Source: Ideonella sp.
Lineage (GTDB): Bacteria > Pseudomonadota > Gammaproteobacteria > Burkholderiales > Burkholderiaceae_C
DNA length: 64,000 bases
Direction: 5' to 3'
NCBI GenBank assembly: GCA_015075165.1
Contig: JABTUY010000005.1
Coordinates: 248,001 to 312,000, forward strand
Shown here: positions 41,899 through 51,762 of the stretch, piece by piece
Numbering within the stretch: the first letter of the stretch is position 1
How the letters are laid out: each line of letters opens with the position of its first letter
Made by a program: the position numbers and the translations under genes
Notes under the pieces: model-generated
What the model saw: the letters and a program-made list of their open reading frames with translations, nothing else
The model's database searches: none
What the model was told of the DNA's origin: nothing

Positions 41899-43098
41899 TC
41901 AAGCGCCGCCGAACAACTCCGGTTCCTGCATCGCCGCCGCGCCCGGCGCGGCCGGCAGGTCGCGCGCGCGCACCAGCGTGGCGGCGCGCACGCCGAGCAG
42001 CCGGATGCGCCGCGTCAGGTCCACGCGCTTCAGGCACTGGCCAGCGGCGCGGCGGATCGCGGCGAGGTCGTTCACCGCCTGCGGCAGCGTGAGGTCGCGC
42101 GTCACGGTCTTGAAGTCGTCGAAGCGCAGCTTGATGCCGATCGTGCGGCCGGCGTAGCCGGCGCGCTGCAGGTCGTGCGCCACCTGGTCGGCCAGCTCGG
42201 TGAACACGCGCGACAGTTCGGCGCGGTCAGCGCGCGCGTGCAGGTCGCGGTCGAAGGTGGTCTCGCGGCTCATCGACACCGGCTCGCTCACGGTCACCAC
42301 CGGCCGCTCGTCGCGCCCGTGCGCGGCGTCGTGCAGCCACGCGCCGTAGCTGCGGCCGAAGTGCCCGACCAGCCACGCGGCGTCGCGCTCGGCCAGCTCG
42401 CCGATGCGCGTGATGCCGAGCGCCGCGAGCTTCAGCGCGGCCTTCGGCCCGATGCCGTTGATGCGGCGCACCGGCAGCGGCCAGATCTGCCGCGGCACGT
42501 CGGCCTCTGTGAGGATGGTCAGGCCGTCGGGCTTGTCGAGATCGGAGGCGATCTTGGCGAGCAGCTTGTTCGGCGTCAGCCCGATCGAGCAGCTGAGGCC
42601 GGTGGCGCGGCGCACGTTGTTCTTGATCTCGAGCGCGATCGCGCGCACGCCGCCGAACGGGTCGTGGCCGAGCGACTCCTGCGCGCCGGGCAGGTGGGTG
42701 AGGTCGATGTAGATCTCGTCGATGCCGCGGTCTTCGATGTGCGGTGCCACCTCGGCCACCGCGGCCTTGAAGCGGCGCGAGTAGCGCTTGTACTCGTCGT
42801 GGTCGACCGGCAGCAGCACCGCCTGCGGCGCGAGCTGCGCGGCCTTCATCAGGCCCATGCCCGAGTGCACGCCGTAGTCGCGCGCCGGGTAGGTGGCGGT
42901 GGTGATCACGCCGCGGCCCTTGTAGCGGCCCAGCGTGGCGAACTCGCGCGTGCCGTCGGCGCGTTCGCGCGGCTGGTGCCGCCGGCCGCCGCCGATGACC
43001 ACCGGCTGGCCCTGCAGCTCCGGGTAGCGCAGCAGCTCGACCGACGCGTAGAACGCATCCATGTCGAGGTGGGCGATCCAGCGGCGCGCGGCGGGCAT
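41899..43098 (-). CDS. dinB: DNA polymerase IV (Y family)
   Basis: The 399-residue error-prone polymerase has the Y-family motifs: WIAHLDMDAFYASVEL (first catalytic Asp), RGIDEIYIDLTHL (motif with the DE pair), GLSCSIGLTPNKLLAKIASDLDKPDGLTIL, and the helix-hairpin-helix INGIGPKAALKLAALGI, then the little-finger domain. Two oddities are a roughly 20-residue polar insertion after VVIGGG (RRHQPRERADGTREF...) before the usual GVITTATYPAR, and Gly instead of the usual Ser in the SIDE motif. ATG 43098 is chosen since it precedes the catalytic segment by the usual distance. It is the first core gene beyond the island. Confidence 0.9.
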   Translation of the reverse strand: MPAARRWIAHLDMDAFYASVELLRYPELQGQPVVIGGGRRHQPRERADGTREFATLGRYKGRGVITTATYPARDYGVHSGMGLMKAAQLAPQAVLLPVDHDEYKRYSRRFKAAVAEVAPHIEDRGIDEIYIDLTHLPGAQESLGHDPFGGVRAIALEIKNNVRRATGLSCSIGLTPNKLLAKIASDLDKPDGLTILTEADVPRQIWPLPVRRINGIGPKAALKLAALGITRIGELAERDAAWLVGHFGRSYGAWLHDAAHGRDERPVVTVSEPVSMSRETTFDRDLHARADRAELSRVFTELADQVAHDLQRAGYAGRTIGIKLRFDDFKTVTRDLTLPQAVNDLAAIRRAAGQCLKRVDLTRRIRLLGVRAATLVRARDLPAAPGAAAMQEPELFGGA

Positions 43099-43254
43099 GC
43101 ACGCATTGTCGGCCGCCACGACGGGCCGCGGCGCTACTGGTGCGGCGGATCGACGTCGATCGTCGGCGTGGGATCGCTGGTCGCGCAGGTGCAGCGCGAT
43201 GGCGGTGGTCACGCGCCGGGCGCGCGAGGCCGTGTCGTCGCGCGCCGCGCGCCA

Positions 43255-44661
43255 TCAGCGCGGCGGTGCGGACATCGGTGGCAGCACCGCTTCGGCTGCG
43301 CGCGCGATCGCCAGCAGGTTCGCGTCGGCGTCGCGCGGCGCGTCGAGTTCGAGGCCCAGCGGCAGCCCGGCGCGCGTGCACGCCGCCGGCAGGCTGATGC
43401 CGGGCAGCCCGGCCACGCTGGCCGGGCTGCAGTTGCGGATGAAGGTGGCGAAGGTCGGTACCGGTTCGCCGTTGAGCCGCACAAAGTCGTCGTCGCCGAT
43501 CGGCGCCGCGGGCAGCGGTGTGGTCGGGAGCACCAGCGCGGCGACGTCTTGGCGGCGGAAGCATTCGGCGTACGCCGCCAGCAGTTGCGGCCGCAGCACG
43601 TCGCGCGCATGCCGGTACACCGCCGCGGGGATCGCGCCGTCGCCGAGCAGGCCCTGCAGCGTGGCCGACACGTCGGGGCTGGCCACCTGCGCCACCACGT
43701 CGGCGAAGCGAAGCGGCGAGTCGTGCGCGGCGAGGTAGGCGTCGAGGTCGCGCGGCGTCTCGTGCAGCGCGATCGCGAAGCCGGCCTCGGCGTCGAGCCG
43801 CGCGACATCGGGCACGTCGGCCGGCACCAGCACCGCACCGTGCTGCTGCAGCGTGCGCAGCACGGCCTCCATCAGCGTCGCGGTCTCGGCGTCGATCTGT
43901 TCCCAGAAGTGCGCGCGCGGCACGCCCAGGCGCAGCCCTTGCAACGCGACGGCCGGCGCCTCGGCGCTGCCGGTGACCACGCGATCGAGCAGCGCGCAGT
44001 CGGCCACGCTGCGCGCCATCGGCCCGGCGGTGTCGCGCGTGTGCGAGATCGGCACGATGCCGCGTTGCGGCCAGCGGCCGGTGCTCGGCCGGAAGCCGAC
44101 GATGCCGCACAGCGCGGCCGGAATTCGCACCGAGCCGCCGGTGTCGGTGCCGATGCCGCCGGGCACGATGCGCGCCGCCACCGCCGCGCCGGTGCCGCCG
44201 CTCGAGCCGCCGGGGATGCGAGTGCGGTCGTACGGGTTGCGCACCGCGCCGAAGCCGGCGTTGTGGTTGGTGATGCCGTACGCCAGCTCGTGCAGGCCGG
44301 CCTTGCCGAACACGATCGCGCCGGCGTCGAGCAGGCGCTGCACCACCGGCGCGTGCTGCGCCGGCCGGTGCGCGCGCAGCGCCGGCGTGCCGGCGGTGGT
44401 GACGGTGCCGGCGACGTCGAGGTTGTCCTTCAGCGCCAGCGGCACGCCGTGCAGCGCACCGAGCGGCGCGCCACGCGCGCGCAGCGCGTCGGCCGCGCGT
44501 GCGGCGGCGCGCACCTGCGCCGGGTCGTGGTGGATGAAGGCGTTCAACGCCGCCTGCGCGGCGGCCTGGGCGAGCAGCGCCTCGGCGTAGTCGGCGGCGC
44601 TGACATCGCCATGCCGCAACGCGACGGCTGCGTCGCTGATCGTCAGGGTGGTCCAATCCAT
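43255..44661 (-). CDS. Amidase-signature hydrolase
   Basis: The 468-residue enzyme belongs to the amidase signature family. The catalytic Lys is in VPLALKDNLDVAGTVTTAGTP and the cis-Ser/Ser pair in IPGGSSGGTGAAVAARIVPGGIGTDTGGSVRIPAALCGIVGFRPS. It hydrolyses a carboxamide or related C-N bond; indoleacetamide hydrolases, allophanate hydrolase domains and broad amidases share this pattern, and the substrate cannot be set from sequence. The nitronate monooxygenase gene is just upstream on the same strand (70-nt gap), so they may be co-transcribed. Confidence 0.88.
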   Translation of the reverse strand: MDWTTLTISDAAVALRHGDVSAADYAEALLAQAAAQAALNAFIHHDPAQVRAAARAADALRARGAPLGALHGVPLALKDNLDVAGTVTTAGTPALRAHRPAQHAPVVQRLLDAGAIVFGKAGLHELAYGITNHNAGFGAVRNPYDRTRIPGGSSGGTGAAVAARIVPGGIGTDTGGSVRIPAALCGIVGFRPSTGRWPQRGIVPISHTRDTAGPMARSVADCALLDRVVTGSAEAPAVALQGLRLGVPRAHFWEQIDAETATLMEAVLRTLQQHGAVLVPADVPDVARLDAEAGFAIALHETPRDLDAYLAAHDSPLRFADVVAQVASPDVSATLQGLLGDGAIPAAVYRHARDVLRPQLLAAYAECFRRQDVAALVLPTTPLPAAPIGDDDFVRLNGEPVPTFATFIRNCSPASVAGLPGISLPAACTRAGLPLGLELDAPRDADANLLAIARAAEAVLPPMSAPPR

Positions 44662-44731
44662 CGCCGCTCCTTGCGGGTTGCCCGGGCCTCGCGCAGGCCG
44701 CGCTGCGCGCCGCTCAGGCGCGGAAGCTCGT

Positions 44732-45796
44732 TCACCCCGCGGCCGCGAAGCCGAGCGCCAGCTCGCGCGTCAGCAGCGCCGCGGGCACCTCGCGGCAACC
44801 GCTGACATTGCCGCCGGCCCACAGCGACGAGAACTCGCCGCTGGCCGCGCGCTCGGCCGCGGCACGCAGCGGCGCGATCGCCGCAGTGGCCAGCGGAAAC
44901 TGCGGCGCGGCGGCGCAGATCGGCCCGAGCTCGCGCATCACGCGGTTGACGATGCCGCGCGCGGGGCGGCCGGTGAACACGTTGGTCAGCGCGGTCACGC
45001 GCGCGGCGTCGCTCGTCAGCGCGGCGCGGTGCAGCGCGCTGGTGGTCGCCTCGGGGCACAGCAGGTACGCGGTGCCCACCTGCACGCCGGCGGCGCCGAG
45101 CGCGAGCGCCGCGCGCACGCCGCTCGCATCGGCGATGCCGCCGGCGGCGATCACCGGCACGTTCACCGCGCGCACGATCTGCGGCAGCAGCGCGAAGGTG
45201 CCGCACTGCGTGGCGAGATCGTCGCCGAGGAACATGCCGCGGTGGCCGCCGGCCTCGAGCCCCTGCGCGATCACCGCGTCGACGCCGTGCGCCTGCAGCC
45301 AGCGCGCCTCGTCGACCGTGGTCGCCGAGCACAGCACCTTGGCATTCCAGGCGCGCAAGCGCGCCAGCAGATCGGGCGGCGGCAACCCGAAATGAAAGCT
45401 GACCACCGGCGGGCGGAACTCGGCCAGCACGTCGGCCATCGTGGTATCGAACGCGGCGCGCCCCGGCCCGCTGGCGATGTCCGCCGGGTCGATGCCGAAC
45501 TCGCGGTAGTACGGCGCCAGCGCCGCGCGCCAACGCGCCTCGCGCGCGGCGTCGGGCATCGGCTGCGCATGGCAGAAGAAGTTCACGTTGAACGGCCGCT
45601 GCGTCTGCGCCGCGATCGCGGCCAGCTCGCGGCGCATGCCGGCCGCGTCGAGCAGCGCGCACGGCAGCGAGCCGAGGCCGCCCGCGTTGCTGACCGCCAC
45701 CGCAAGCGCGCTGCCCTGCACGCCGGCCATCGGCGCCTGCACCAGCGGCCACTCGGTGCCGAGCTGCCGGGCGAGTGCGGTGGCGGCGGGGCTCAC
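44732..45796 (-). CDS. Nitronate monooxygenase
   Basis: A 354-residue FMN enzyme of the nitronate monooxygenase / 2-nitropropane dioxygenase family: VQAPMAGVQGSALAVAVSNAGGLGSLPCALL, FNVNFFCHAQP, AVIAQGLEAGGHRGMFLGDD (catalytic-site His), IVRAVNVPVIAAGGIADASGVRAALALGAAGVQVGTAYLLCPEA. It detoxifies propionate-3-nitronate-type nitronates with O2. The GTG at 45796 is chosen because the conserved fold starts right after it; no good ATG is nearby. It lies 58 nt after argH on the same strand. Confidence 0.88.
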   Translation of the reverse strand: MSPAATALARQLGTEWPLVQAPMAGVQGSALAVAVSNAGGLGSLPCALLDAAGMRRELAAIAAQTQRPFNVNFFCHAQPMPDAAREARWRAALAPYYREFGIDPADIASGPGRAAFDTTMADVLAEFRPPVVSFHFGLPPPDLLARLRAWNAKVLCSATTVDEARWLQAHGVDAVIAQGLEAGGHRGMFLGDDLATQCGTFALLPQIVRAVNVPVIAAGGIADASGVRAALALGAAGVQVGTAYLLCPEATTSALHRAALTSDAARVTALTNVFTGRPARGIVNRVMRELGPICAAAPQFPLATAAIAPLRAAAERAASGEFSSLWAGGNVSGCREVPAALLTRELALGFAAAG

Positions 45797-45854
45797 TGGA
45801 CTACCCTGCGCGCTGCGCGCTGCGGGATGCGCGCTTGGGAGCGGCCCGGCGCGC

Positions 45855-47303
45855 TCATCGCGCAGCCTCCGGCGCCAGCCGCAGGCGGTGGCGCTCGATC
45901 TGCTCGCGCACGCGCTGCGGCGCCGTGCCGCCGCGCGTGGCGCGTGACTGCAGCGAGCCCTGCAGCGTGAGCGCATCGCGCGCGTCGGCGCCGATCGACG
46001 GGTGCAGCGCCTGCAGCTCGGCCAGCGGCAGCTCGGCGAGGTCGACGCCGCGCTCGAGCGCGAGCTTGACCGCGTGCGCCACCACCTCGTGCGCGTCGCG
46101 GAACGGCAGGCCCTTCTTCACCAGGTGGTCGGCGAGGTCGGTGGCGGTGGCGTAGCCGCGCGTGGCGGCGGCGCGCATCGCCTCGGGCTTGACGCGCAGG
46201 CCGCCCGAGCGCGCGCCGGTGGCCGCATCGACCGTGCCGCCGACCATCTCGGCCATGATGCGCAGCGTGGCCGCCAGCGTGTCCACGGTGTCGAACAGCG
46301 GCTCCTTGTCTTCCTGGTTGTCCTTGTTGTAGGCCAGCGGCTGGCCCTTCATCAGCGTCAGCAGCGCCATCAGGTGGCCGATCACGCGGCCGCTCTTGCC
46401 GCGCGCCAGCTCGGCCACGTCGGGGTTGCGCTTCTGCGGCATGATCGACGAGCCGGTGCAGTAGCGGTCGGCGAGGTCGATGAAGCCGAAGTTCTGGCTC
46501 ATCCACAGCACGATCTCCTCGGCCAGCCGCGACACGTGCACCATCGTGATCGACGCGAAGGCGGCGAACTCGAGCGCGAAGTCGCGGTCGCTGACCGCAT
46601 CGAGGCTGTTTTCGCACAGGCCGTCGAAGCCGAGCGCGCGCGCCACCGCCTCGCGGTCGAGCGGGTAGCTGGTGCCGGCCAGCGCCGCGGCGCCCAGCGG
46701 CAGCCGGTTGGTGCGGCGGCGCACGTCGGCCAGCCGCTCGGCATCGCGCGCGAACATCTCCACATAGGCCAGCAGGTGGTGCGCGAAGCTCACCGGCTGC
46801 GCCACCTGCAGGTGCGTGAAGCCGGGCATCACGGTGTCGGTGTGCTGCGCGGCCAGCTCGAGCAGCGCGCGCTGCAGCTGCACCAGCAGCGGCGCGATCG
46901 CGTCGATCTCGCCGCGCAGCCACAGCCGGATGTCGGTGGCCACCTGGTCGTTGCGCGAGCGGCCGGTGTGCAGCCGCTTGCCCGCGTCGCCCACCAGCTG
47001 CGTCAGCCGCGCCTCGATGTTCAGGTGCACGTCCTCGAGCTCGAGCTTCCACTCGAAGCGGCCGGTCTCGATCTCCTGCGCCACCTGCGCCAGGCCGCGT
47101 TCGATGTCGGCCAGGTCCTGCGCCGGGATCACCCGCTGCGCGGCCAGCATGCGTGCGTGCGCCAGGCTGCCGGCGATGTCGGCCTGCGCCAGGCGGCGAT
47201 CGAAGCCGACGCTGGCGGTGTAGCGCTGCACCAGCGCGCTCATCGGCTCGGAGAACAGCGCGGACCAGGCCTGTGACTTCTTGTCGAGTGGGTTGTGCGC
47301 CAT
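45855..47303 (-). CDS. argH: Argininosuccinate lyase
   Basis: The 482-residue enzyme performs the last step of arginine synthesis, splitting argininosuccinate into arginine and fumarate. Landmarks are [78 protein letters not shown] and the superfamily signature [12 protein letters not shown]. The ATG at 47303 gives the standard length. It is divergent from the algZ-algR pair, an arrangement also found in Pseudomonas (argH / fimS-algR-hemC-hemD). Confidence 0.95.
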   Translation of the reverse strand: MAHNPLDKKSQAWSALFSEPMSALVQRYTASVGFDRRLAQADIAGSLAHARMLAAQRVIPAQDLADIERGLAQVAQEIETGRFEWKLELEDVHLNIEARLTQLVGDAGKRLHTGRSRNDQVATDIRLWLRGEIDAIAPLLVQLQRALLELAAQHTDTVMPGFTHLQVAQPVSFAHHLLAYVEMFARDAERLADVRRRTNRLPLGAAALAGTSYPLDREAVARALGFDGLCENSLDAVSDRDFALEFAAFASITMVHVSRLAEEIVLWMSQNFGFIDLADRYCTGSSIMPQKRNPDVAELARGKSGRVIGHLMALLTLMKGQPLAYNKDNQEDKEPLFDTVDTLAATLRIMAEMVGGTVDAATGARSGGLRVKPEAMRAAATRGYATATDLADHLVKKGLPFRDAHEVVAHAVKLALERGVDLAELPLAELQALHPSIGADARDALTLQGSLQSRATRGGTAPQRVREQIERHRLRLAPEAAR

Positions 47304-47389
47304 GGTGTTTCGCGCCGGGGATTGGCCCGTATTATCGATGCGAGCCCTCGCCACTCGCGCCGCGATCGACGCGGCCGGCGCGATCCACG

Positions 47390-48547
47390 ATGACCACGCA
47401 CACCCCGCCGGCGGCCAGCACCACCGGGCCGCCCGAGACGCGGCCGGCCAGCCTGTGGCCGCAGACCACGCGGCCGGGCGCGCCCGGTGCGACGCAGGCG
47501 TTCGAGCCCACGTCGTTCGACAGCAGCAGCATCGAAGACCCGGCGGCGGTGCGCGCGCGGCAGTTGCAGCGCGTGTCGGAGCTGTACGACCTGTGCCAGC
47601 CGACGCTGGTGCTGCGTGTGGTGCTGCTCGTGCAGGCCGGCGTGGCGGTAGCCACACTCGCCGCGGCCGGCGGCGCGCTGGCCTGGCTGAACCAGATGGC
47701 GGAGCTGGCGTTTCCGGTGCTGGCCGGCACCCTGCTGTGGTTGACCGCGGTGTGTCTGCTCAAGCGCCTGTGGGCGCGCGTGGCCGCGTGGCAGCGCGCG
47801 GCGTGTGCGATCGCGCTCGGCGCCGTTGCGGCGATCGGCGGCTGGTCGCTGCTGCTGCCGCTGGGCATGGCCACGCCGCAGCCGTGGACGCTGCTGGCCT
47901 CGGCGCTGTCGGGCGCGTCGTTCGCGGCACTGGTGTGGGCCTGGCTCGACCGGCGCGCGCGCAGCGCCAAGCCGGCCGACGCCAGCGCGCGGCTGGCCGA
48001 GCTGCAGTCGCGCATCCGGCCGCACTTTCTGTTCAATGCGCTGAACACCGCGGTCGCGCTGGTGCAGATTGACCCCGAGCGCGCCGAAGCCGTGCTCGAA
48101 GACCTGGCGCAGCTGTTTCGCGTGGCGCTGGCCGAGGTCGGCGCGTCGGTCACGCTGGCCGAGGAGATCGACCTCGCCAAGCGCTACCTGGCGATCGAGC
48201 AGATCCGCTTCGGCGAGCGCCTGGCCGTGAGCTGGGAGGTCGACCCCGCCACCGGTGAGGCGCGCGTGCCGCCGCTGGTGCTGCAGCCGCTGGTGGAGAA
48301 CGCGGTGCGCCATGGCATCGAAACGGCGCTGCGCGGCGGCACCGTGCGCGTGCGCGCGAAGATGCGCCACGGCAGCGCTCAGGTGCTGATCAGCAACAGC
48401 CTGCCCGACACACCGGCCGCGCCCGGCACCGGCATCGCGCTGGCCAACGTGCGCGAGCGTCTGGCGCTGCTGCACGACTTCGGCGCCTCGCTGGAGACGT
48501 GGACGGCCGACGAACAGTTCCACGCCCGCGTGACGGTACCGGTATGA
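47390..48547 (+). CDS. algZ: Sensor histidine kinase, AlgZ/FimS (LytS) type
   Basis: The 385-residue kinase has a Pro/Thr-rich N-terminus, about four transmembrane helices (residues 70-180) and the His_kinase domain of the LytS/AlgZ class. The phospho-acceptor is His212 in [18 protein letters not shown], and the ATP-binding segment is [22 protein letters not shown] with [19 protein letters not shown]. It should phosphorylate the LytTR regulator encoded by the overlapping next gene (ATGA). In Pseudomonas this pair controls alginate and type IV pili; here targets are unknown. Confidence 0.88.
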   Translation: MTTHTPPAASTTGPPETRPASLWPQTTRPGAPGATQAFEPTSFDSSSIEDPAAVRARQLQRVSELYDLCQPTLVLRVVLLVQAGVAVATLAAAGGALAWLNQMAELAFPVLAGTLLWLTAVCLLKRLWARVAAWQRAACAIALGAVAAIGGWSLLLPLGMATPQPWTLLASALSGASFAALVWAWLDRRARSAKPADASARLAELQSRIRPHFLFNALNTAVALVQIDPERAEAVLEDLAQLFRVALAEVGASVTLAEEIDLAKRYLAIEQIRFGERLAVSWEVDPATGEARVPPLVLQPLVENAVRHGIETALRGGTVRVRAKMRHGSAQVLISNSLPDTPAAPGTGIALANVRERLALLHDFGASLETWTADEQFHARVTVPV

Positions 48548-49413
48548 GCCTCGACCCCACCCTCGCACCGCCGGCCGCGCCGGCCGACCGCGCGCCGCCG
48601 CTGGCGGTGATGATCGTCGACGACGAGCTGTTCGCGCGCACGCGGCTGCGCTCGCTGGTGAGCGCCTGCGCCGAGCCGCGCTGCACGGTGGTGGGCGAGG
48701 CGGCCGACGGCGCCGCGGCGCTGCAATGGCTGCGCGACAACCACTGCGACGTGGTGCTGCTGGACGTCGCAATGCCCGGGCTCGACGGCCTGCACCTGGC
48801 CGACGAACTGCGCCACCGTGCGCAGCCGCCGGCGGTGGTGTTCGTCACCGCGCACGGCGAGCACGCGCTGCGTGCGTTCGAGCTCGAGGCCACCGACTAC
48901 CTGACCAAGCCGGTGCGGCGCGAGCGGCTGCAGGCCGCGCTGATGCGCGTGGCGCAGCGGCTGCAGCCGCGCGCGGCCGACGGCAGCGCGGTGCCGATGC
49001 TGGTGGTGGCCGACCGCGGCCGCGTGCTGCGCATACCGGCCACCGAGGTGCTGTACCTGAAGGCCGAGCTGAAGTACGTGACGCTGCGCACCGCCGACGC
49101 CGAGTGGGTGCTCGACGAACCGCTGGGCGACCTGGAGCAGCGGCTCGGTGCGCTGTTCATCCGCGTGCACCGCAATGCACTGGTGGCACGGCGCGCGGTG
49201 CGTGCACTCGAACGTGCTGCTGTGCCGGCCGCTGCCACCGCAGCCGCGGCGGGCGCCGGCGCGAACGGCGGCGCCGTGGCGGCCGAGGCGAAGGCCCGCA
49301 TCGACGAGGCGATGGCCTGGGTGGTGGTGCTCACCAACGGCGAGCAGCTTTCTGTTTCACGCCGGCAATTGACAGCGGTCCGCGAGGCGCTAGCCTCGGC
49401 GGCGCATGGTTAG
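48544..49413 (+). CDS. algR: LytTR response regulator, AlgR type
   Basis: The 289-residue regulator has a receiver domain (VMIVDDELFARTRLRSL, phospho-acceptor Asp74 in VVLLDVAMPG, conserved Lys in TDYLTKPVRRERL) and a C-terminal LytTR DNA-binding domain (EVLYLKAELKYVTLRTADAEWVLDEPLGDLEQRLGALFIRVHRNALVA). Within the LytTR domain a stretch of about 30 Ala/Gly-rich residues (roughly 223-255) interrupts the usual sequence before WVVVLTNGEQLSVSRRQL. Its last bases overlap the next gene by eight. Co-transcribed with algZ. Confidence 0.88.
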   Translation: MSLDPTLAPPAAPADRAPPLAVMIVDDELFARTRLRSLVSACAEPRCTVVGEAADGAAALQWLRDNHCDVVLLDVAMPGLDGLHLADELRHRAQPPAVVFVTAHGEHALRAFELEATDYLTKPVRRERLQAALMRVAQRLQPRAADGSAVPMLVVADRGRVLRIPATEVLYLKAELKYVTLRTADAEWVLDEPLGDLEQRLGALFIRVHRNALVARRAVRALERAAVPAAATAAAAGAGANGGAVAAEAKARIDEAMAWVVVLTNGEQLSVSRRQLTAVREALASAAHG

Positions 49414-50710
49414 CACCGATCGATCGTTGCGCCTGGCATGGGCGCTGGCCATCGGCCTGTGGCTCGTCGTCGTGGTGCAGTGGTTCCAGCGCGGTGCCGC
49501 CGCGAGCCCGGAGGCCGTCACGCCGGTGGCGTCCGCCGCATCGGCGCTGCAACCGAATGTCGAGCACGACCGACCGCTGCCGGTGGCGGCATTGCCGCCG
49601 CCGGGCGCATCGGCGCCGCAGGTCGCAGCGGCCAGCGACTCGCGCGCGATCTGCGGCATCGATGGCGATCCCGACCTGCCGCGCGAGAGCGGGCCGTTGG
49701 CCGTTGAGATCGAGCGGCAACGCAGCGCCGCGTGGCCGAAGCTGGTGGCCGCCGTGCGCGCGCGCGGCGGTGCCACGACCGAAGCCGAGGCCACTGCGCT
49801 CGAGGCGTTGGGTGCGCGCGAGCACGGTGCGCGTTCGATCGGCACCAACACCGATCTGCGCTGCACCAGCGGCAGCGACTGCCTGGCCAAGCATCGTGCG
49901 CTGGCGCAGGCGGTGTACGCGCAGGCGCCGGCCTCGAGCGACCACCTGATCGCGCTGGCCACGACCAGCCGCGACCCCTGGACCGTGTGGCTCGGCCTGC
50001 GCGAGTGCGATCTGCGCATGCAGGCGCCGCAGGCCTGCGCCGGCCTCACGTGGCGGCGGCTGGCGATGCTCGATGCCGACAACGGTGCGATGTGGCTCGC
50101 GCTCGCGGCCCACGACCCCGCTGCGGTCGACGAAGCGGTCTACCGTGCATCGCGCGCGCGGCGCTTCGACGACTATGGCCGCCGCCTCTCGGCTGCTGCC
50201 GTCGCGGCGCTGCCGCAGGGCCTGCCGCCGGGGCAGCGCACCGCCGCCTGGGTGGCCCTCTCGCGCGACGACATGCTGGCGCCGATCGACGGCGTGGCGT
50301 TCGCTTCGAAGCACTGCAGCGAGGCCGCCGTGCGCGACGCCAACCGCGCCCAGCTGTGCGAAGCGCTGGCCCGCAACCTGGTCGAGCACGGCAGCTCGTA
50401 TCTCGCGGCCATGATCGGCCATGGCATCGGCGCGCGCCTGGGCTGGCCCGCGGCGCCGCGGGAGGCACTGCACGACGAGCAACGCGCGCTGGCCGAGGTG
50501 ATGCGCGCCGAGTTCGAGCACGGCGACCTCGGCTGCCGTGCGATCGAGGCCAGCACCACCTGGGCGCGCGAACTGGCGCGCGACGGCGAACGCGCGGCGG
50601 CGCGGCGCTGGATCGAGCGCAGCGGCGTGCCGCTGGCCGAATGGCTACGCCGCGCCGATGCGCACCGGCGCGATGCCGCCGCGGTGGCATCGGCCGCCGC
50701 CACGCCCTGA
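49406..50710 (+). CDS. Conserved-context hypothetical protein with N-terminal anchor
   Basis: A 434-residue protein of unknown family. One hydrophobic helix ([18 protein letters not shown], residues 10-27) anchors or exports it, followed by an Ala/Pro linker to about residue 75. The remainder is a helical, Ala/Arg-rich domain with several paired Cys ([58 protein letters not shown]), compatible with disulfides in the periplasm and with alpha-solenoid repeats. It starts inside the end of algR, so it is likely co-transcribed with the two-component genes and may be part of that pathway. Confidence 0.65.
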   Translation: MVSTDRSLRLAWALAIGLWLVVVVQWFQRGAAASPEAVTPVASAASALQPNVEHDRPLPVAALPPPGASAPQVAAASDSRAICGIDGDPDLPRESGPLAVEIERQRSAAWPKLVAAVRARGGATTEAEATALEALGAREHGARSIGTNTDLRCTSGSDCLAKHRALAQAVYAQAPASSDHLIALATTSRDPWTVWLGLRECDLRMQAPQACAGLTWRRLAMLDADNGAMWLALAAHDPAAVDEAVYRASRARRFDDYGRRLSAAAVAALPQGLPPGQRTAAWVALSRDDMLAPIDGVAFASKHCSEAAVRDANRAQLCEALARNLVEHGSSYLAAMIGHGIGARLGWPAAPREALHDEQRALAEVMRAEFEHGDLGCRAIEASTTWARELARDGERAAARRWIERSGVPLAEWLRRADAHRRDAAAVASAAATP

Positions 50711-50807
50711 CGGTGTCGACGCCGCTGCGCCATTGGCGTCAGCCGGTGTCGAGGCGCGGGCCTGTCGCCATCGGTGCGTGGCAAGGACCACGAGGATAAT
50801 CGCGAAC

Positions 50808-51743
50808 ATGCCGCGCACCATCGTGATCGCCACCCGTGAGAGCCGCCTCGCGCTGTGGCAGGCCGAGCACGTGCGCGCGCTGCTGCGCAGGCGCTGCGGG
50901 CTCGACGCCACGCTGCTGGGCCTGACCACGCGCGGCGACGAGATCCTCGACCGCAGCCTGTCGAAGGTGGGCGGCAAGGGCCTGTTCGTGAAGGAGCTCG
51001 AGCAGGCGCTGCATGAGCGCCGTGCCGACCTCGCGGTGCATTCGCTGAAGGACGTGCCGATGGACCTGCCGCCGGGCTTCGTGCTGGCGGCCATGCTCGA
51101 GCGTGAGGACCCGAGCGATGCCTTCGTCTCGCCGCGTCACGCGTCGCTGGCGCAGTTGCCGCACGGCGCCTGCGTCGGCACGTCGAGTCTGCGCCGCGTG
51201 GTGCAGCTCGCCAACCTGCGGCCCGACCTGCGCATCGAGCCGCTGCGCGGCAACCTCGACACGCGGCTGCGCAAGCTCGACGAGGGCCGCTACGACGCGA
51301 TCGTGCTCGCCACCGCCGGGTTGATCCGCCTGGGGCTGGCCGATCGCATCCGCAGCCGCTTCGCGTTCGCACAGATGCTGCCGGCCGCCGGCCAGGGCGC
51401 GCTGGCGATCGAGCTGCGCGCCGACGACGCCGAACTGCGCCACGCGCTCGCCCTGCTGGTCGACCGGCCCACTTGGCTGGCCGCGCACGCCGAGCGCGCG
51501 GTGTCGCGCACGCTCGGCGGCAGCTGCAGCGTGCCGCTGGCCGCGCACGCGCAGTGGCAGGGCGCTACGCTGCAGTTGCGCGCCGCGCTCGGCGATGCGG
51601 CCTCGCCCGCACAGCCGCTGCTGCACAGCCAGGTGCAAGGCACGCCGGCCGACGCGGCAGCCGCCGAGGCGCTCGGCGTGCAGGCGGCCGCGCGGCTGCG
51701 CGAGCTGGGCGCCGATGCGTATCTCGCCGCCGGCGCGGCGTGA
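50808..51743 (+). CDS. hemC: Hydroxymethylbilane synthase (porphobilinogen deaminase)
   Basis: The 311-residue enzyme joins four porphobilinogen units into hydroxymethylbilane for heme. Motifs are [92 protein letters not shown], and the dipyrromethane-cofactor Cys240 in [13 protein letters not shown]. The ATG at 50808 places the conserved start correctly. It begins a run hemC-hemD-hemX-hemY. Confidence 0.95.
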   Translation: MPRTIVIATRESRLALWQAEHVRALLRRRCGLDATLLGLTTRGDEILDRSLSKVGGKGLFVKELEQALHERRADLAVHSLKDVPMDLPPGFVLAAMLEREDPSDAFVSPRHASLAQLPHGACVGTSSLRRVVQLANLRPDLRIEPLRGNLDTRLRKLDEGRYDAIVLATAGLIRLGLADRIRSRFAFAQMLPAAGQGALAIELRADDAELRHALALLVDRPTWLAAHAERAVSRTLGGSCSVPLAAHAQWQGATLQLRAALGDAASPAQPLLHSQVQGTPADAAAAEALGVQAAARLRELGADAYLAAGAA

Positions 51744-51762
51744 GCCGGCGATCGAGCCACGC

